Assembly: GCA_964427855.1 (NCBI GenBank)
Contig: CAYRVH010000012.1
Span: 1 to 64,000 of the forward strand
Direction of reading: 5' to 3'
Origin: JAUPKT01 sp964427855
GTDB lineage: Bacteria > Desulfobacterota > Desulfomonilia > Desulfomonilales > Desulfomonilaceae
DNA: 64,000 nucleotides
Positions within the stretch are counted from its first letter, which is position 1. Every line of letters starts with the position of its first letter. The notes beneath the pieces were generated by a model, which searched no databases, was not told the origin of the DNA, and saw nothing but the letters and a program-made list of their open reading frames with translations. This document shows, one piece after another, positions 57,779 to 64,000 of the stretch. The translations under genes were made by a program, and so were the position numbers.

Positions 57779-58249
57779 ATTCACCTCCGCTGTGTGAGGA
57801 GTCAATACGACCTCGCGAAGACTCAGTCATCGCAACTAATACAAAGCTGATCAAGATGAGAAAAAACTAAAACGGACCGGAAAGCAAGGAAAAAGATGTC
57901 AAGCTGACCAAGGAATGGTCCCGCAGCCATTCACAAAAAGAACGTCTCACGCCCCTCGGTGGATTGCGAGATATCAGGGGCTGCAAAAAAATAACCGGCG
58001 TCGTCCATGCTTTGCTCCGGCATGGATGAGCACCGGTTATTTATTCTTGTGGGCCTAAGCCAAGCGTTCTCCCCATTCTTCGGGATGCGCACTCGCCTCT
58101 CAAACCTACCCCTGCTGTGAGGGGTGAATGGCAATCCTTTTTCACCTCGACTCGTGTGATCTTATTCGTCACGCCTCGCATGAGGACGCCAAGATCAGCC
58201 CGGGTCTCAGGGGAGTACTCCGCAGGTCAGTAGCGGCATCGCCAGGCTC
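57779..58249. other. Intergenic region between ligase and CAPVV protein
   Basis: About 470 bp. It holds an intrinsic terminator for the minus-strand CAPVV gene at 57985-58040 and presumably the promoter of the ligase gene near its start. The remaining open frames (for example 57931-58134, 58128-58310) overlap the hairpin or the repeat gene and have no coding support. Confidence 0.6.
57985..58040 (-). terminator. Intrinsic terminator
   Basis: ATAACCGG (57991-57998) pairs with 58033-58040, and CCATGC (58005-58010) with GCATGG (58020-58025) inside. On the minus strand the stem is followed by a run of six T, giving a clear terminator for transcripts from the CAPVV-repeat gene. The + strand side is also T-rich, so it may work both ways. 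Confidence 0.75.
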
Positions 58250-58513
58250 TTACCAGCACCACCACCGCCAAGGTCGCTTGACCTTGACCGCCACTACCGG
58301 CCCGCAATAGGTCGGTACGGCGCAAATCACAGGCCTCGGAACTGCCACGGTTACTACGGGAGCACACACCACAGGAGCGCAAACTACCGGGGCGCACACA
58401 ACGGGAGCGCATACCACGGGCGCGCAACGCCATGCGAACGCATCACCTATGAGCATGCCAGCGCTAACCGCGATGCAGATGCCGGCCAAGATCAACAGTA
58501 CCCTCTTTCTCAT
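58250..58513 (-). CDS. Secreted small protein with five CAPVV repeats
   Basis: 87 residues. Signal peptide MRKRVLLILAGICIAVSAGM with cleavage after DAFA (residue 27). The mature part starts WR and has five exact pentapeptides CAPVV (residues 30-54), a Val/Pro-rich bridge with further Cys (64, 70, 86) and a basic, Trp-rich tail PWRWWCW. Regular Cys every five residues suggests metal binding, disulfide ladders or wall/metal-surface attachment. A G-rich ribosome site stands about 10 bases before the ATG, and an intrinsic terminator lies downstream. I know of no named family; similar short Cys/Pro/Val repeat proteins are usually hypothetical. Confidence 0.75.
   Translation of the reverse strand: MRKRVLLILAGICIAVSAGMLIGDAFAWRCAPVVCAPVVCAPVVCAPVVCAPVVTVAVPRPVICAVPTYCGPVVAVKVKRPWRWWCW
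58352..58426 (-). repeat. Five 15-bp tandem units encoding CAPVV
   Basis: Five consecutive 15-bp units, each encoding Cys-Ala-Pro-Val-Val. The units differ mainly at synonymous third positions (TGT or TGC, GTA or GTG, CCC or CCT and so on) while the protein repeat is perfect, which indicates selection on the peptide after an old expansion. Confidence 0.85.
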
Positions 58514-58607
58514 TTTAATTACCCCCTGGGTTTGATCTCGAGGTTACTATACACTATTAATCGCAAAAAATCCAGCCACATGACAAATAAAACAGGTTGT
58601 TGCTATT

Positions 58608-59828
58608 TCATATTTTTATCAGAAACCTGCGAAGCATTCTTATGGCAAAATCTGGAATATTCTTCTGCAAATCCCTACGGAACGCATGATCTTGAGACAG
58701 GATCATGTGCCTTACCGCGCCCTGCCAATAGCGCAACCTGCCCGTAGAGTACTTGACCGTTTTCCCCAGGATCGGTTGGTCAAGCGCAGCCTTTTCCAAG
58801 GCTATATACCAATTATCACGAGCTATTACATCGATGTGTCGCTTCGCAGTGATGTTGCGTTGTTCCACGTCTAGTGTCCGCCAACTCTCGCGGAATGCTG
58901 TTTCGAGGCCGTCTCGCCACGACGTGAAGGAATTCTCCACGATAAGGCCTGCCTTGATGTCGGTGTCTGTGTAAGGCGCTGCATTGCTGTACAGGGAAGG
59001 ATGCCCGAAGCCTCCATACGCCACCATCTTGATGTCGGATTTGCCGCGAATGAACTCCAGTGTGTCTTTGTCTCCAGCTGTTTCCAACGGCGCCAGGCCG
59101 ATCAAAGGGGGCATCGAAGCCAGCAAAAAGTGATACTGCCAGAAAGGCAGTCTGCCTAACGAGATAACTCTACCGCCCTGTGACTCCAGACCAGAAAATG
59201 GCGTTCCGACATGATACAGCGGAAGATCGTACCGCTCTATGAACTGCCTCACAGCCGCCGTAAAAGACGCCCGATTTGCGAAAAGAGGCAATGCGTCGCT
59301 ATTGGTTAACAACACACCTCGAGGTCTGTAAGGAGTCCGCAGGGTCGCAGGAAAATCAAAGGATTGGGGACACACGACTACCTTTTGAGAGAGCTTCACC
59401 CCAATATCGGCCTCCAGCATAGCAGCCAATCTCACAGAAGGCACCGTCAGCACGCGGCATGCTCTGATCGCCTTGGCAACCGTCTCCCCGTGCAACTCTG
59501 ATTTGGAAAGGTATGAAGGCGAGCCAAGCATGAAATCATCGATGTCGTAAAGATATGCGCTCCCCACTCGTTCCTCGAGATGTCCTATGAGATCTGAAAA
59601 TCGAACCCTCTGAAGCCATAGCGCATGAAAAAGCTGATCGTCTGGTACATTGAAGAGTGTCGGGTCTGTCACGAAGTAGTCAGCAATAAGGCCTTGTCTT
59701 TTCAAGGTCAGCAGCGGCATATCTAAACGCAAAGGTCTCACAAAACCTGCGTCCTCGGTCACTGCCAGCACATTGATTTTCAAAGGGCGGCGTACCACAA
59801 CGACTCCCCACATCGCGTCTGCGCGCAC
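58608..59828 (-). CDS. Glycosyltransferase-like protein (GT1/GT4 fold suspected)
   Basis: 406 residues from GTG 59828. It opens INVLAVTEDAGFVRPLRLDMPL and has SAYLYDIDDFMLG, VVCPQSF, a GGRVISLGRLPFWQYHFLLASMPPLIGLAPLE stretch (seen as ISLGRLPFWQYHF and IGLAPLE) that resembles the donor-site region of GT-B enzymes, and GDKDTLEFIRGKSDIK where many GT4 proteins have an acidic E-x7-E-like region. The YDIDDF phrase is common in such GT-B proteins. Start alternatives are TTG 59837 and ATG 59813; only 59828 has AGAGGTG at a good distance. A GT2 gene lies upstream on the same strand, so both probably build the same glycan. Confidence 0.7.
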   Translation of the reverse strand: MRADAMWGVVVVRRPLKINVLAVTEDAGFVRPLRLDMPLLTLKRQGLIADYFVTDPTLFNVPDDQLFHALWLQRVRFSDLIGHLEERVGSAYLYDIDDFMLGSPSYLSKSELHGETVAKAIRACRVLTVPSVRLAAMLEADIGVKLSQKVVVCPQSFDFPATLRTPYRPRGVLLTNSDALPLFANRASFTAAVRQFIERYDLPLYHVGTPFSGLESQGGRVISLGRLPFWQYHFLLASMPPLIGLAPLETAGDKDTLEFIRGKSDIKMVAYGGFGHPSLYSNAAPYTDTDIKAGLIVENSFTSWRDGLETAFRESWRTLDVEQRNITAKRHIDVIARDNWYIALEKAALDQPILGKTVKYSTGRLRYWQGAVRHMILSQDHAFRRDLQKNIPDFAIRMLRRFLIKI

Positions 59829-59879
59829 AAAGCCCAAGCACCTCTAGGAAAAATTGCCGTATGAAATCCACGAACACCA

Positions 59880-60971
59880 TCAAACATTATGGCGCAACCC
59901 TACCATTTCCATGCCCATTTCACCCATCAACGCGATTTTTTTTTTTTTTTTACGCATTGCGCGCCGGACTCGTTTCTTGCGCAACTGGCGAACGCAATAG
60001 TCGAGCATCCATGCGTCCTGGCCCTCAAGACGATCGAAAGCCCCCATGTGGCCTTGAGCACTGTACACCCGCCATAGCCCAAAAAGGCTGAACAACTCAA
60101 AATCCACTCGTGAATTTTGCTTTAAGGCCGTGAATACGTCTCGGAGCGCGTCCATGGATGCGGGTTGCTGCTCCAGATAGGCCGAGACCTGCCACGCGAG
60201 CGCCATATTATCCTCGATTTGACCAGCGGCGTCATCCTCTCTGATAGTGTTTCCTCCGTGGCGACGGTAATCAGTGAGCTCTTCTTCAATCACCGTGAAC
60301 GTCTGCCTCGAGGCTAAAGAAAGAAACATGAACCAATCATGGACATACCTCAGAGCTACAAACCCCCCTGTATCCATTAAAACAGAGCGCTTTGCGAAAA
60401 GGCTTGACGTGCTGATCAAATGGTTTGCGGCCAACAGTGACGAAAACAGCGATGAAGCCTGTGATGACTGCCGCTTCATGGATCGGTACCGCGCAGCGTA
60501 ATATGAGTATTTCGCGAAAGGCTCGCCTGATTCGTCAATGTACCTCACGCGTGAAGCGCTCGACTCAAGGCCCGGGTGTTGGTCGTGAACATGTAGATGA
60601 CGCTCGAGCTTATGGGGCAGAAAACGGTCGTCCGAATTGAGGAACGCGATCCAAACGCCTTTCGCTTCAGAGATGCCGCGATTCAACGCCGCATGGGCCC
60701 CTGCGTGAGGCTGTCTCAAAAACCGCAGGCGATGATCCTTGCAGTGCTGTACCACGTCGGCTGTGCCATCGGTGGAACCATCGTCAACGACTATCATTTC
60801 CCAGTCGTTGACCGTTTGGCGAAGCACTGATTCCACGGCCTCGCCTACGAAACGCGCGTGATTATACGCAGGAATGACAACCGTTACCAAAGGCGTGTGA
60901 GACGTTCCCATGTGGCTCGTGTCTCTTTCAAGAGATTCAGATTGCGCCCCCGAAGCGACAATGCTTTTCAT
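59880..60971 (-). CDS. Family 2 glycosyltransferase
   Basis: 363 residues. A GT-A domain starts VTVVIPAYNHARFVGEAVES, with the nucleotide-sugar Asp in VVDDGSTDGTADV and the DxD-equivalent NSDDRFLPHKLE; YVHDWFMFLSLAS supplies the acceptor-side acidic motif. The C-terminal part is helical. The tail contains five Lys encoded by a 16-base A run (16 T on the + strand at 59936-59951), followed by only about 20 residues. The start could be ATG 60971 or ATG 60911; neither has a strong ribosome site. The following glycosyltransferase gene begins 51 bp downstream. Confidence 0.88.
   Translation of the reverse strand: MKSIVASGAQSESLERDTSHMGTSHTPLVTVVIPAYNHARFVGEAVESVLRQTVNDWEMIVVDDGSTDGTADVVQHCKDHRLRFLRQPHAGAHAALNRGISEAKGVWIAFLNSDDRFLPHKLERHLHVHDQHPGLESSASRVRYIDESGEPFAKYSYYAARYRSMKRQSSQASSLFSSLLAANHLISTSSLFAKRSVLMDTGGFVALRYVHDWFMFLSLASRQTFTVIEEELTDYRRHGGNTIREDDAAGQIEDNMALAWQVSAYLEQQPASMDALRDVFTALKQNSRVDFELFSLFGLWRVYSAQGHMGAFDRLEGQDAWMLDYCVRQLRKKRVRRAMRKKKKKIALMGEMGMEMVGLRHNV
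59936..59951. repeat. 16-base T/A homopolymer inside the GT2 gene
   Basis: Sixteen T on the + strand, read as AAA codons (Lys run) near the end of the minus-strand glycosyltransferase. Long A-runs promote polymerase or ribosome slippage and sequencing error, so the C-terminus may vary. Confidence 0.85.
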
Positions 60972-61158
60972 GCTGGTCTGTCAGGGCCTTTGATCAGCGG
61001 ACCATCACCCGAGCAGAGGGGCTTCTAAGCGAGGACTACCGTCATCTTCACTGCGTGATTCTCGAATGTATACGGGTTTTTCGGAAGTACTCTCACATTC
61101 GATGTCATGGCCGTGATTTCGAGCCGCCTTCTTCTGTCATTGCAACCGCTTCCCTGCA

Positions 61159-61227
61159 TGTCCTTTCGGGCCGTTCACCCCTGTCCTTTCGAGCCGTCCA
61201 CCTCTCTCCTTTCGAGCCGTCCACCCT
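61159..61227 (+). repeat. Three 23-bp tandem units
   Basis: Units begin at 61159, 61182 and 61205, each of the form TGTCCTTTCGAGCCGTCCACC with one to three differences. They are similar to the first half of the adjacent family II repeat (TGTCATTTCGAGCG), as if the terminus had been amplified. Confidence 0.8.
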
Positions 61228-61305
61228 TGTCATTTCGAGCGAAGCGAGAAATCTTGATCCCGCGAGAAAAATTTCTCAGCAGCAAATCTCCTTCGAAATG
61301 ACATG
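61228..61305 (+). repeat. Dispersed repeat family II, copy 2
   Basis: About 78 bp starting TGTCATTTCGAGCGAAGCG and ending CCTTCGAAATGACATGG, nearly identical to the reverse complement of 7178-7255 in both arms. The termini are inverted repeats of one another, making a large hairpin possible. Confidence 0.8.
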
Positions 61306-61659
61306 GCGTCGCAGCGTCTCACGCTCCTTCGAGCCCCGCTCCTTCAAAATGAGAAGATTTCGGCTCTCCTCGCTCCATGGCGGCTTCCGAAAGTACTCGC
61401 TCACTCGATGTGATGCGGACCTCATTCCAACGGAAATTCCGGGAACCGCCACGTATGATCGACCTTACCACTTCCTCTCGAGATCACAAAATCATAAAAT
61501 AAATTTGGTAGTCCTGACGTACCTGCGGTTGACCGCCGCGGGCCCCGTCGCCAGAAAGTAAAAAATGAAGAAACCTTGAAAAAACCAGTTGAAATTATTG
61601 TTGGTTCACATTACTTGTTCGATCACTACTTCATTGAGGAATCTCTGGAGAATGATGAC

Positions 61660-62178
61660 ATGGGAACAAAAACACTTGCGCTGGTCTTTGTAGGCGCCGT
61701 TCTGGCGACATCCGCGAGCTATGGCTGGGACAATCTTCGGCCGCCAAATACCGCGTCAGGGGCGGCAACTTCCCAATCCATTGCAGCGTCGCAGTCCTAT
61801 TCCTCGTCAAACCCATCTTCTGCGCCGCCTGTTCCCAATGCGCCGCAGGGGAGCATCTCCAGCGACGCTTCCATGCCCGTGGACTCCTCAGGATGGCCTG
61901 TATACCCCTATCCATCCTATCACAATCCCTTTTACAGCGAAAATTCAGCGAGAGACCTGTTTTCAGGTACTGTTGACTGGATTATAGGATTCCCTTCCAC
62001 CGTGATGGATCGTGTCTCGAATTTTTTAGATCGGAAGGTCTTTCCCCAGACGCCAGCGACGCACGGCGCGGGATCGCCGAATCCCAAGGCCGTGCAGCCG
62101 TTGTACGTGGCGCCGGAGAAACCCGCAACTCTTCCACCGGCAAAGCCCTATCTCAGAGATGAAGCAAAAGGGCGTTGA
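61660..62178 (+). CDS. Secreted Ser/Pro-rich protein of unknown function
   Basis: 172 residues from ATG 61660. Signal peptide MGTKTLALVFVGAVLATSAS ends near SYG. The mature protein begins with a low-complexity Ser/Ala/Pro region, then a WPVYPYPSYHNPFY aromatic stretch and an amphipathic RDLFSGTVDWIIGFPSTVMDRV segment, then a Pro-rich tail. GGAG stands nine bases before this ATG; the frame is open 28 codons upstream without signal sequence. The pcm gene follows 21 bp later. No family is recognised. Confidence 0.65.
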   Translation: MGTKTLALVFVGAVLATSASYGWDNLRPPNTASGAATSQSIAASQSYSSSNPSSAPPVPNAPQGSISSDASMPVDSSGWPVYPYPSYHNPFYSENSARDLFSGTVDWIIGFPSTVMDRVSNFLDRKVFPQTPATHGAGSPNPKAVQPLYVAPEKPATLPPAKPYLRDEAKGR

Positions 62179-62199
62179 GCTGCAACTGGGCGCAACTGC

Positions 62200-62865
62200 A
62201 TGCGGACCACTCATGAAAATGATGAATACGAATTGGCGCGAAATGCCATGGTGGAGCGCCAGCTTGTCGCGAGAGGCATTCGCGATCCCCGCGTCCTTGA
62301 TGCGATGCGGATTGTTCCGAGACATCTCTTTGTGGACGAACGCCTACGCGTAGAGGCCTATGACGACAACCCACTTTCCATTGGTTACGGCCAGACCATC
62401 AGTCAGCCATACATGGTTGCCGTCATGACCGAGCTCCTTGCGCTTGGAGGCGGTGAGCGTGTACTAGAAATCGGTACAGGGTCGGGCTATCAGACGGCAG
62501 TGCTGGCGCGTCTTTGCAATTGGGTTTACAGCGTTGAGCGCATACACGCGCTTTCTCTCCGCGCCCAAAGAACACTTGAACTGTGTGGCTATCGCAATAT
62601 AACCTTCAAGGTCGGAGACGGCAGCCGAGGCTGGCCCTCAGAAGCCCCTTTTCAAGGAATTATCGTCACCGCGGGCTCGCCCACCGTGCCGCAGGTGCTC
62701 TTCGATCAATTGACAGAAGGCGGCGTCCTCATTATCCCCGTGGGAGACAGGATCTCCCAAACGCTCAAAAGGGTCGTCAAAATAAACGGCCGGATGAAGA
62801 CGGAAAGTCATACGCCCTGCCGCTTTGTGGACTTGGTGGGCCAATACGCATGGACAGAGGAATAG
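62200..62865 (+). CDS. pcm: Protein-L-isoaspartate O-methyltransferase
   Basis: 221 residues. The enzyme uses SAM to methylate isoaspartyl residues in aged proteins, starting their repair. Diagnostic segments are MVERQLVARGIRDPRVLDAM, IGYGQTISQPYMVAVMTELL (within 20 residues) and the SAM loop VLEIGTGSGYQTAVLARL, then VTAGSPTVPQVLFDQL. In many proteobacteria pcm lies between surE and nlpD; an nlpD-like gene follows here. The ribosome site before ATG 62200 is weak. Confidence 0.96.
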   Translation: MRTTHENDEYELARNAMVERQLVARGIRDPRVLDAMRIVPRHLFVDERLRVEAYDDNPLSIGYGQTISQPYMVAVMTELLALGGGERVLEIGTGSGYQTAVLARLCNWVYSVERIHALSLRAQRTLELCGYRNITFKVGDGSRGWPSEAPFQGIIVTAGSPTVPQVLFDQLTEGGVLIIPVGDRISQTLKRVVKINGRMKTESHTPCRFVDLVGQYAWTEE

Positions 62866-63210
62866 GGAACGTCTGAACGGCCCATGAACATCGACATCGA
62901 ACTGATCCCCGGCCGCCATGAACGATGACCGCCTCACATTGCGCCGGGACGACACGACAGCTCCATCGCTCGAAGTGGAAGCCCTTCACGCTGCAGATGG
63001 AGCCGGATTCCATGAAGATGAAGCCGCCCGTATGCGCCCTCTGAGTATGCGGAGGGTCTGCGTGCACGGACAGCGCTCGTGGACGTCGTCGGCCTGCGAG
63101 CTCTGGAGGTGATCATCGCCGCCTGCTTTCTAAGGAACTACCAGATCGCCAAAATGTCGAAATCCGTCGCTGACGAGTCACTTTGCACTGTACAGAATAA
63201 GGATGCCCCG
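62866..63210. other. Region between pcm and the nlpD-like gene
   Basis: About 345 bp with no clear gene. The nlpD-like frame is open from 63079, so part of this stretch may be coding if an upstream start is used. Small + and minus frames here (62918-63112, 62777-63067) have no ribosome site or recognisable similarity. Confidence 0.5.
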
Positions 63211-63954
63211 TTGCAGAGGTTCATGGTGCTGCTCTGCGGGCTCGCACTCGCCGCCGTTGCTCTGATGGTCTGCGGCTGTCCCCATGTCAACTCAGGGTTG
63301 CCGCCGCCGCTTCGCATGCCGCTTCTGCAGGAAAGTCTCCCGGCTGACGGGACCTACCACAAAGTAAAGGCGGGTGAAACCCTTGACGCCATTGCGGCGA
63401 AATACGGAGTGGATCCACAGTATCTGGCCGAAGTCAACAACCTGGCGTCCCCTGACGCCTTCAAGGAGAACACTGACATATTCGTCCCAAAACCGGCAGG
63501 AACGGCTTTCAAGGAAAAAGCTGAGGAGCGGCGGCTTCCAGAACCTCTTCTCGAGAGGCACACGGGGGAGATGATATGGCCTGTCAAGGGCAAAGTCGTG
63601 TCCGGATTTGGGGTCTCAGGCAATGTTCACCGAAACGGCATCTCTATCGAAGTCTCGCCAGGCGCGCCAGTTATGGCGGCAAAGGAAGGAACCGTAGGGC
63701 ATGTAGGGGCCATCCCAGGCTATGGCACGGTCATCCTCATCGAACATGCCAATAGGTTGGTCACTGTATACGCGCATTTGAGTGAGACACGGGTCCATCA
63801 AGGGGACAAGGTCACGCAAGGGAGCGTCATCGGCACGATTGGCAATCCAGAGCGCAAAGAAAAGCCTTGCCTGTACTTTGAAGTACGCTCTAAATCGAAA
63901 CCTCGTAACCCACTCTTTTTCCTGAATAAAACACCGACAAGGGGACTGTCATGA
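63211..63954 (+). CDS. NlpD-like lipoprotein with LysM and degenerate LytM (M23) domain
   Basis: About 247 residues from TTG 63211. The N-terminus QRFMVLLCGLALAAVALMV ends in CGC, a lipobox-like site. A LysM domain (YHKVKAGETLDAIAAKYGV, then LAEVNNL) binds peptidoglycan; the C-terminal LytM fold follows (IWPVKGKVVSGFG, VYAHLS, VIGTIG). Zinc ligands are lost: HRNGIS has Ser where the Asp should be and CLYFEVR lacks the HxH. Such inactive proteins (NlpD, EnvC) activate division amidases. TTG 63211 has AAGGA seven bases upstream and gives a proper signal; GTG 63079, ATG 63154 and ATG 63223 are alternatives. The position after pcm agrees with nlpD. Confidence 0.85.
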   Translation: MQRFMVLLCGLALAAVALMVCGCPHVNSGLPPPLRMPLLQESLPADGTYHKVKAGETLDAIAAKYGVDPQYLAEVNNLASPDAFKENTDIFVPKPAGTAFKEKAEERRLPEPLLERHTGEMIWPVKGKVVSGFGVSGNVHRNGISIEVSPGAPVMAAKEGTVGHVGAIPGYGTVILIEHANRLVTVYAHLSETRVHQGDKVTQGSVIGTIGNPERKEKPCLYFEVRSKSKPRNPLFFLNKTPTRGLS

Positions 63955-64000
63955 CGCCGTGGCTGTCAGGAACAACTATCAGCGCTCCCTTCACCATTGG

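Larger units (their letters stand above)
60972..61659. other. 688-bp gene-free stretch with repeats
   Basis: The region contains three 23-bp tandem units (61159-61227) leading into repeat family II copy 2 (61228-61305). The rest shows degenerate pieces of the same repeat (TCCTTCGAGCC near 61328) and no acceptable gene; frames at 61055-61561 translate repeat sequence only. An A/T-rich segment at 61490-61510 may carry the promoter of the following gene. Confidence 0.65.

Noticed and set aside
58352..58426. CRISPR-like or satellite array
   Set aside because: 15-bp units without spacers that stay in frame with a signal-peptide protein; it is a coding repeat.
61055..61561. 168-aa open frame rich in SFRAVH/LSFEP-type repeats
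   Set aside because: It only translates the 23-bp tandem units and the family II repeat.
62918..63112. Possible surE remnant between pcm and nlpD-like gene
   Set aside because: None of the three frames shows SurE motifs; the stretch is too short.

Overview
The window reads as a chromosomal segment of a Gram-negative, probably anaerobic bacterium, most like the deltaproteobacterial / Desulfobacterota lineages (Desulfomonile- or Syntrophobacter-like). Grounds: a bacterial type A RNase P RNA, outer-envelope proteins (HflKC, an NlpD-type lipoprotein beside pcm, a beta-barrel-like protein), a desulforedoxin-type iron site, a four-cluster ferredoxin, a fused 2-oxoacid:ferredoxin oxidoreductase with flavin/Fe-S partners, and a textbook sigma-54 promoter. 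The exact taxon is inference. A run of 22 N inside pheT shows this is a scaffold from a draft assembly. I saw no rRNA, tRNA, insertion sequence, prophage, attachment site or CRISPR array.

Layout. 0.3-3.9 kb: PfpI/DJ-1 protein, a GT-C-like membrane protein and a specialised NusG-like factor. 3.9-10.4 kb: rnpB and envelope proteins with long Pro/Lys-rich linkers (single-span protein, membrane-anchored vWA protein, 840-aa TPR protein, two small membrane/secreted proteins). 10.6-15.5 kb: a Cdc48-like double AAA ATPase with a degenerate second ring, then Nfu-type, four-cluster ferredoxin, desulforedoxin-like and secreted proteins. 15.7-24 kb: uvrB, UDP-glucose dehydrogenase, scpB, a mannosyl/glucosylglycerate-synthase-like glycosyltransferase, a single-domain response regulator, and an ABC ATPase plus MacA-like adaptor with no permease. 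24-29.3 kb: a tightly coupled operon of two flavoproteins and KorGA/KorB-type subunits. 29.3-34 kb: a structured leader, a small charged protein, hflK-hflC and a B12-dependent radical SAM enzyme. 34-41 kb: dispersed repeats, a small HTH-like protein whose ribosome site looks sequestered, a beta-barrel-like protein, a C39-like peptidase, a DUF2059-like protein, a thioesterase, map and murD.

41-46 kb (minus strand) is rpmI-rplT-pheS-pheT-merR with a hairpin attenuator candidate before pheS and no infC directly upstream. 46-52.3 kb (minus) is a five-gene envelope cassette: two paralogous membrane-anchored SGNH hydrolases flanking a NodU/CmcH-type carbamoyltransferase, an SxtJ-like protein and a 50-aa DUF5989-like protein. 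52.3-56.3 kb is a cyanate operon: sigma-54 promoter, cyanase, Tat-exported binding protein, permease and ATPase, which would import cyanate and split it to ammonium and CO2. 56.5-61 kb (minus) holds a phenylacetate-CoA-ligase-like enzyme, a secreted protein with five CAPVV repeats, and two glycosyltransferases. 61-64 kb carries repeats, a secreted Pro/Ser-rich protein, pcm and an NlpD-like amidase-activator lipoprotein.

Two dispersed repeat families sit between genes: a ~219-bp element (three copies, two of which end in a -35-like TTGAC) and a ~78-bp imperfect palindrome (two copies, one with 23-bp tandem satellites). The observations I find most worth pursuing are the degenerate Cdc48 homologue with a Cys/His-rich N-terminus, the ribosome-site-sequestering leader at 34.6 kb, the SGNH/carbamoyltransferase cassette, the CAPVV repeat protein and the sigma-54 cyanate operon with its unusual His/Cys-rich binding protein.
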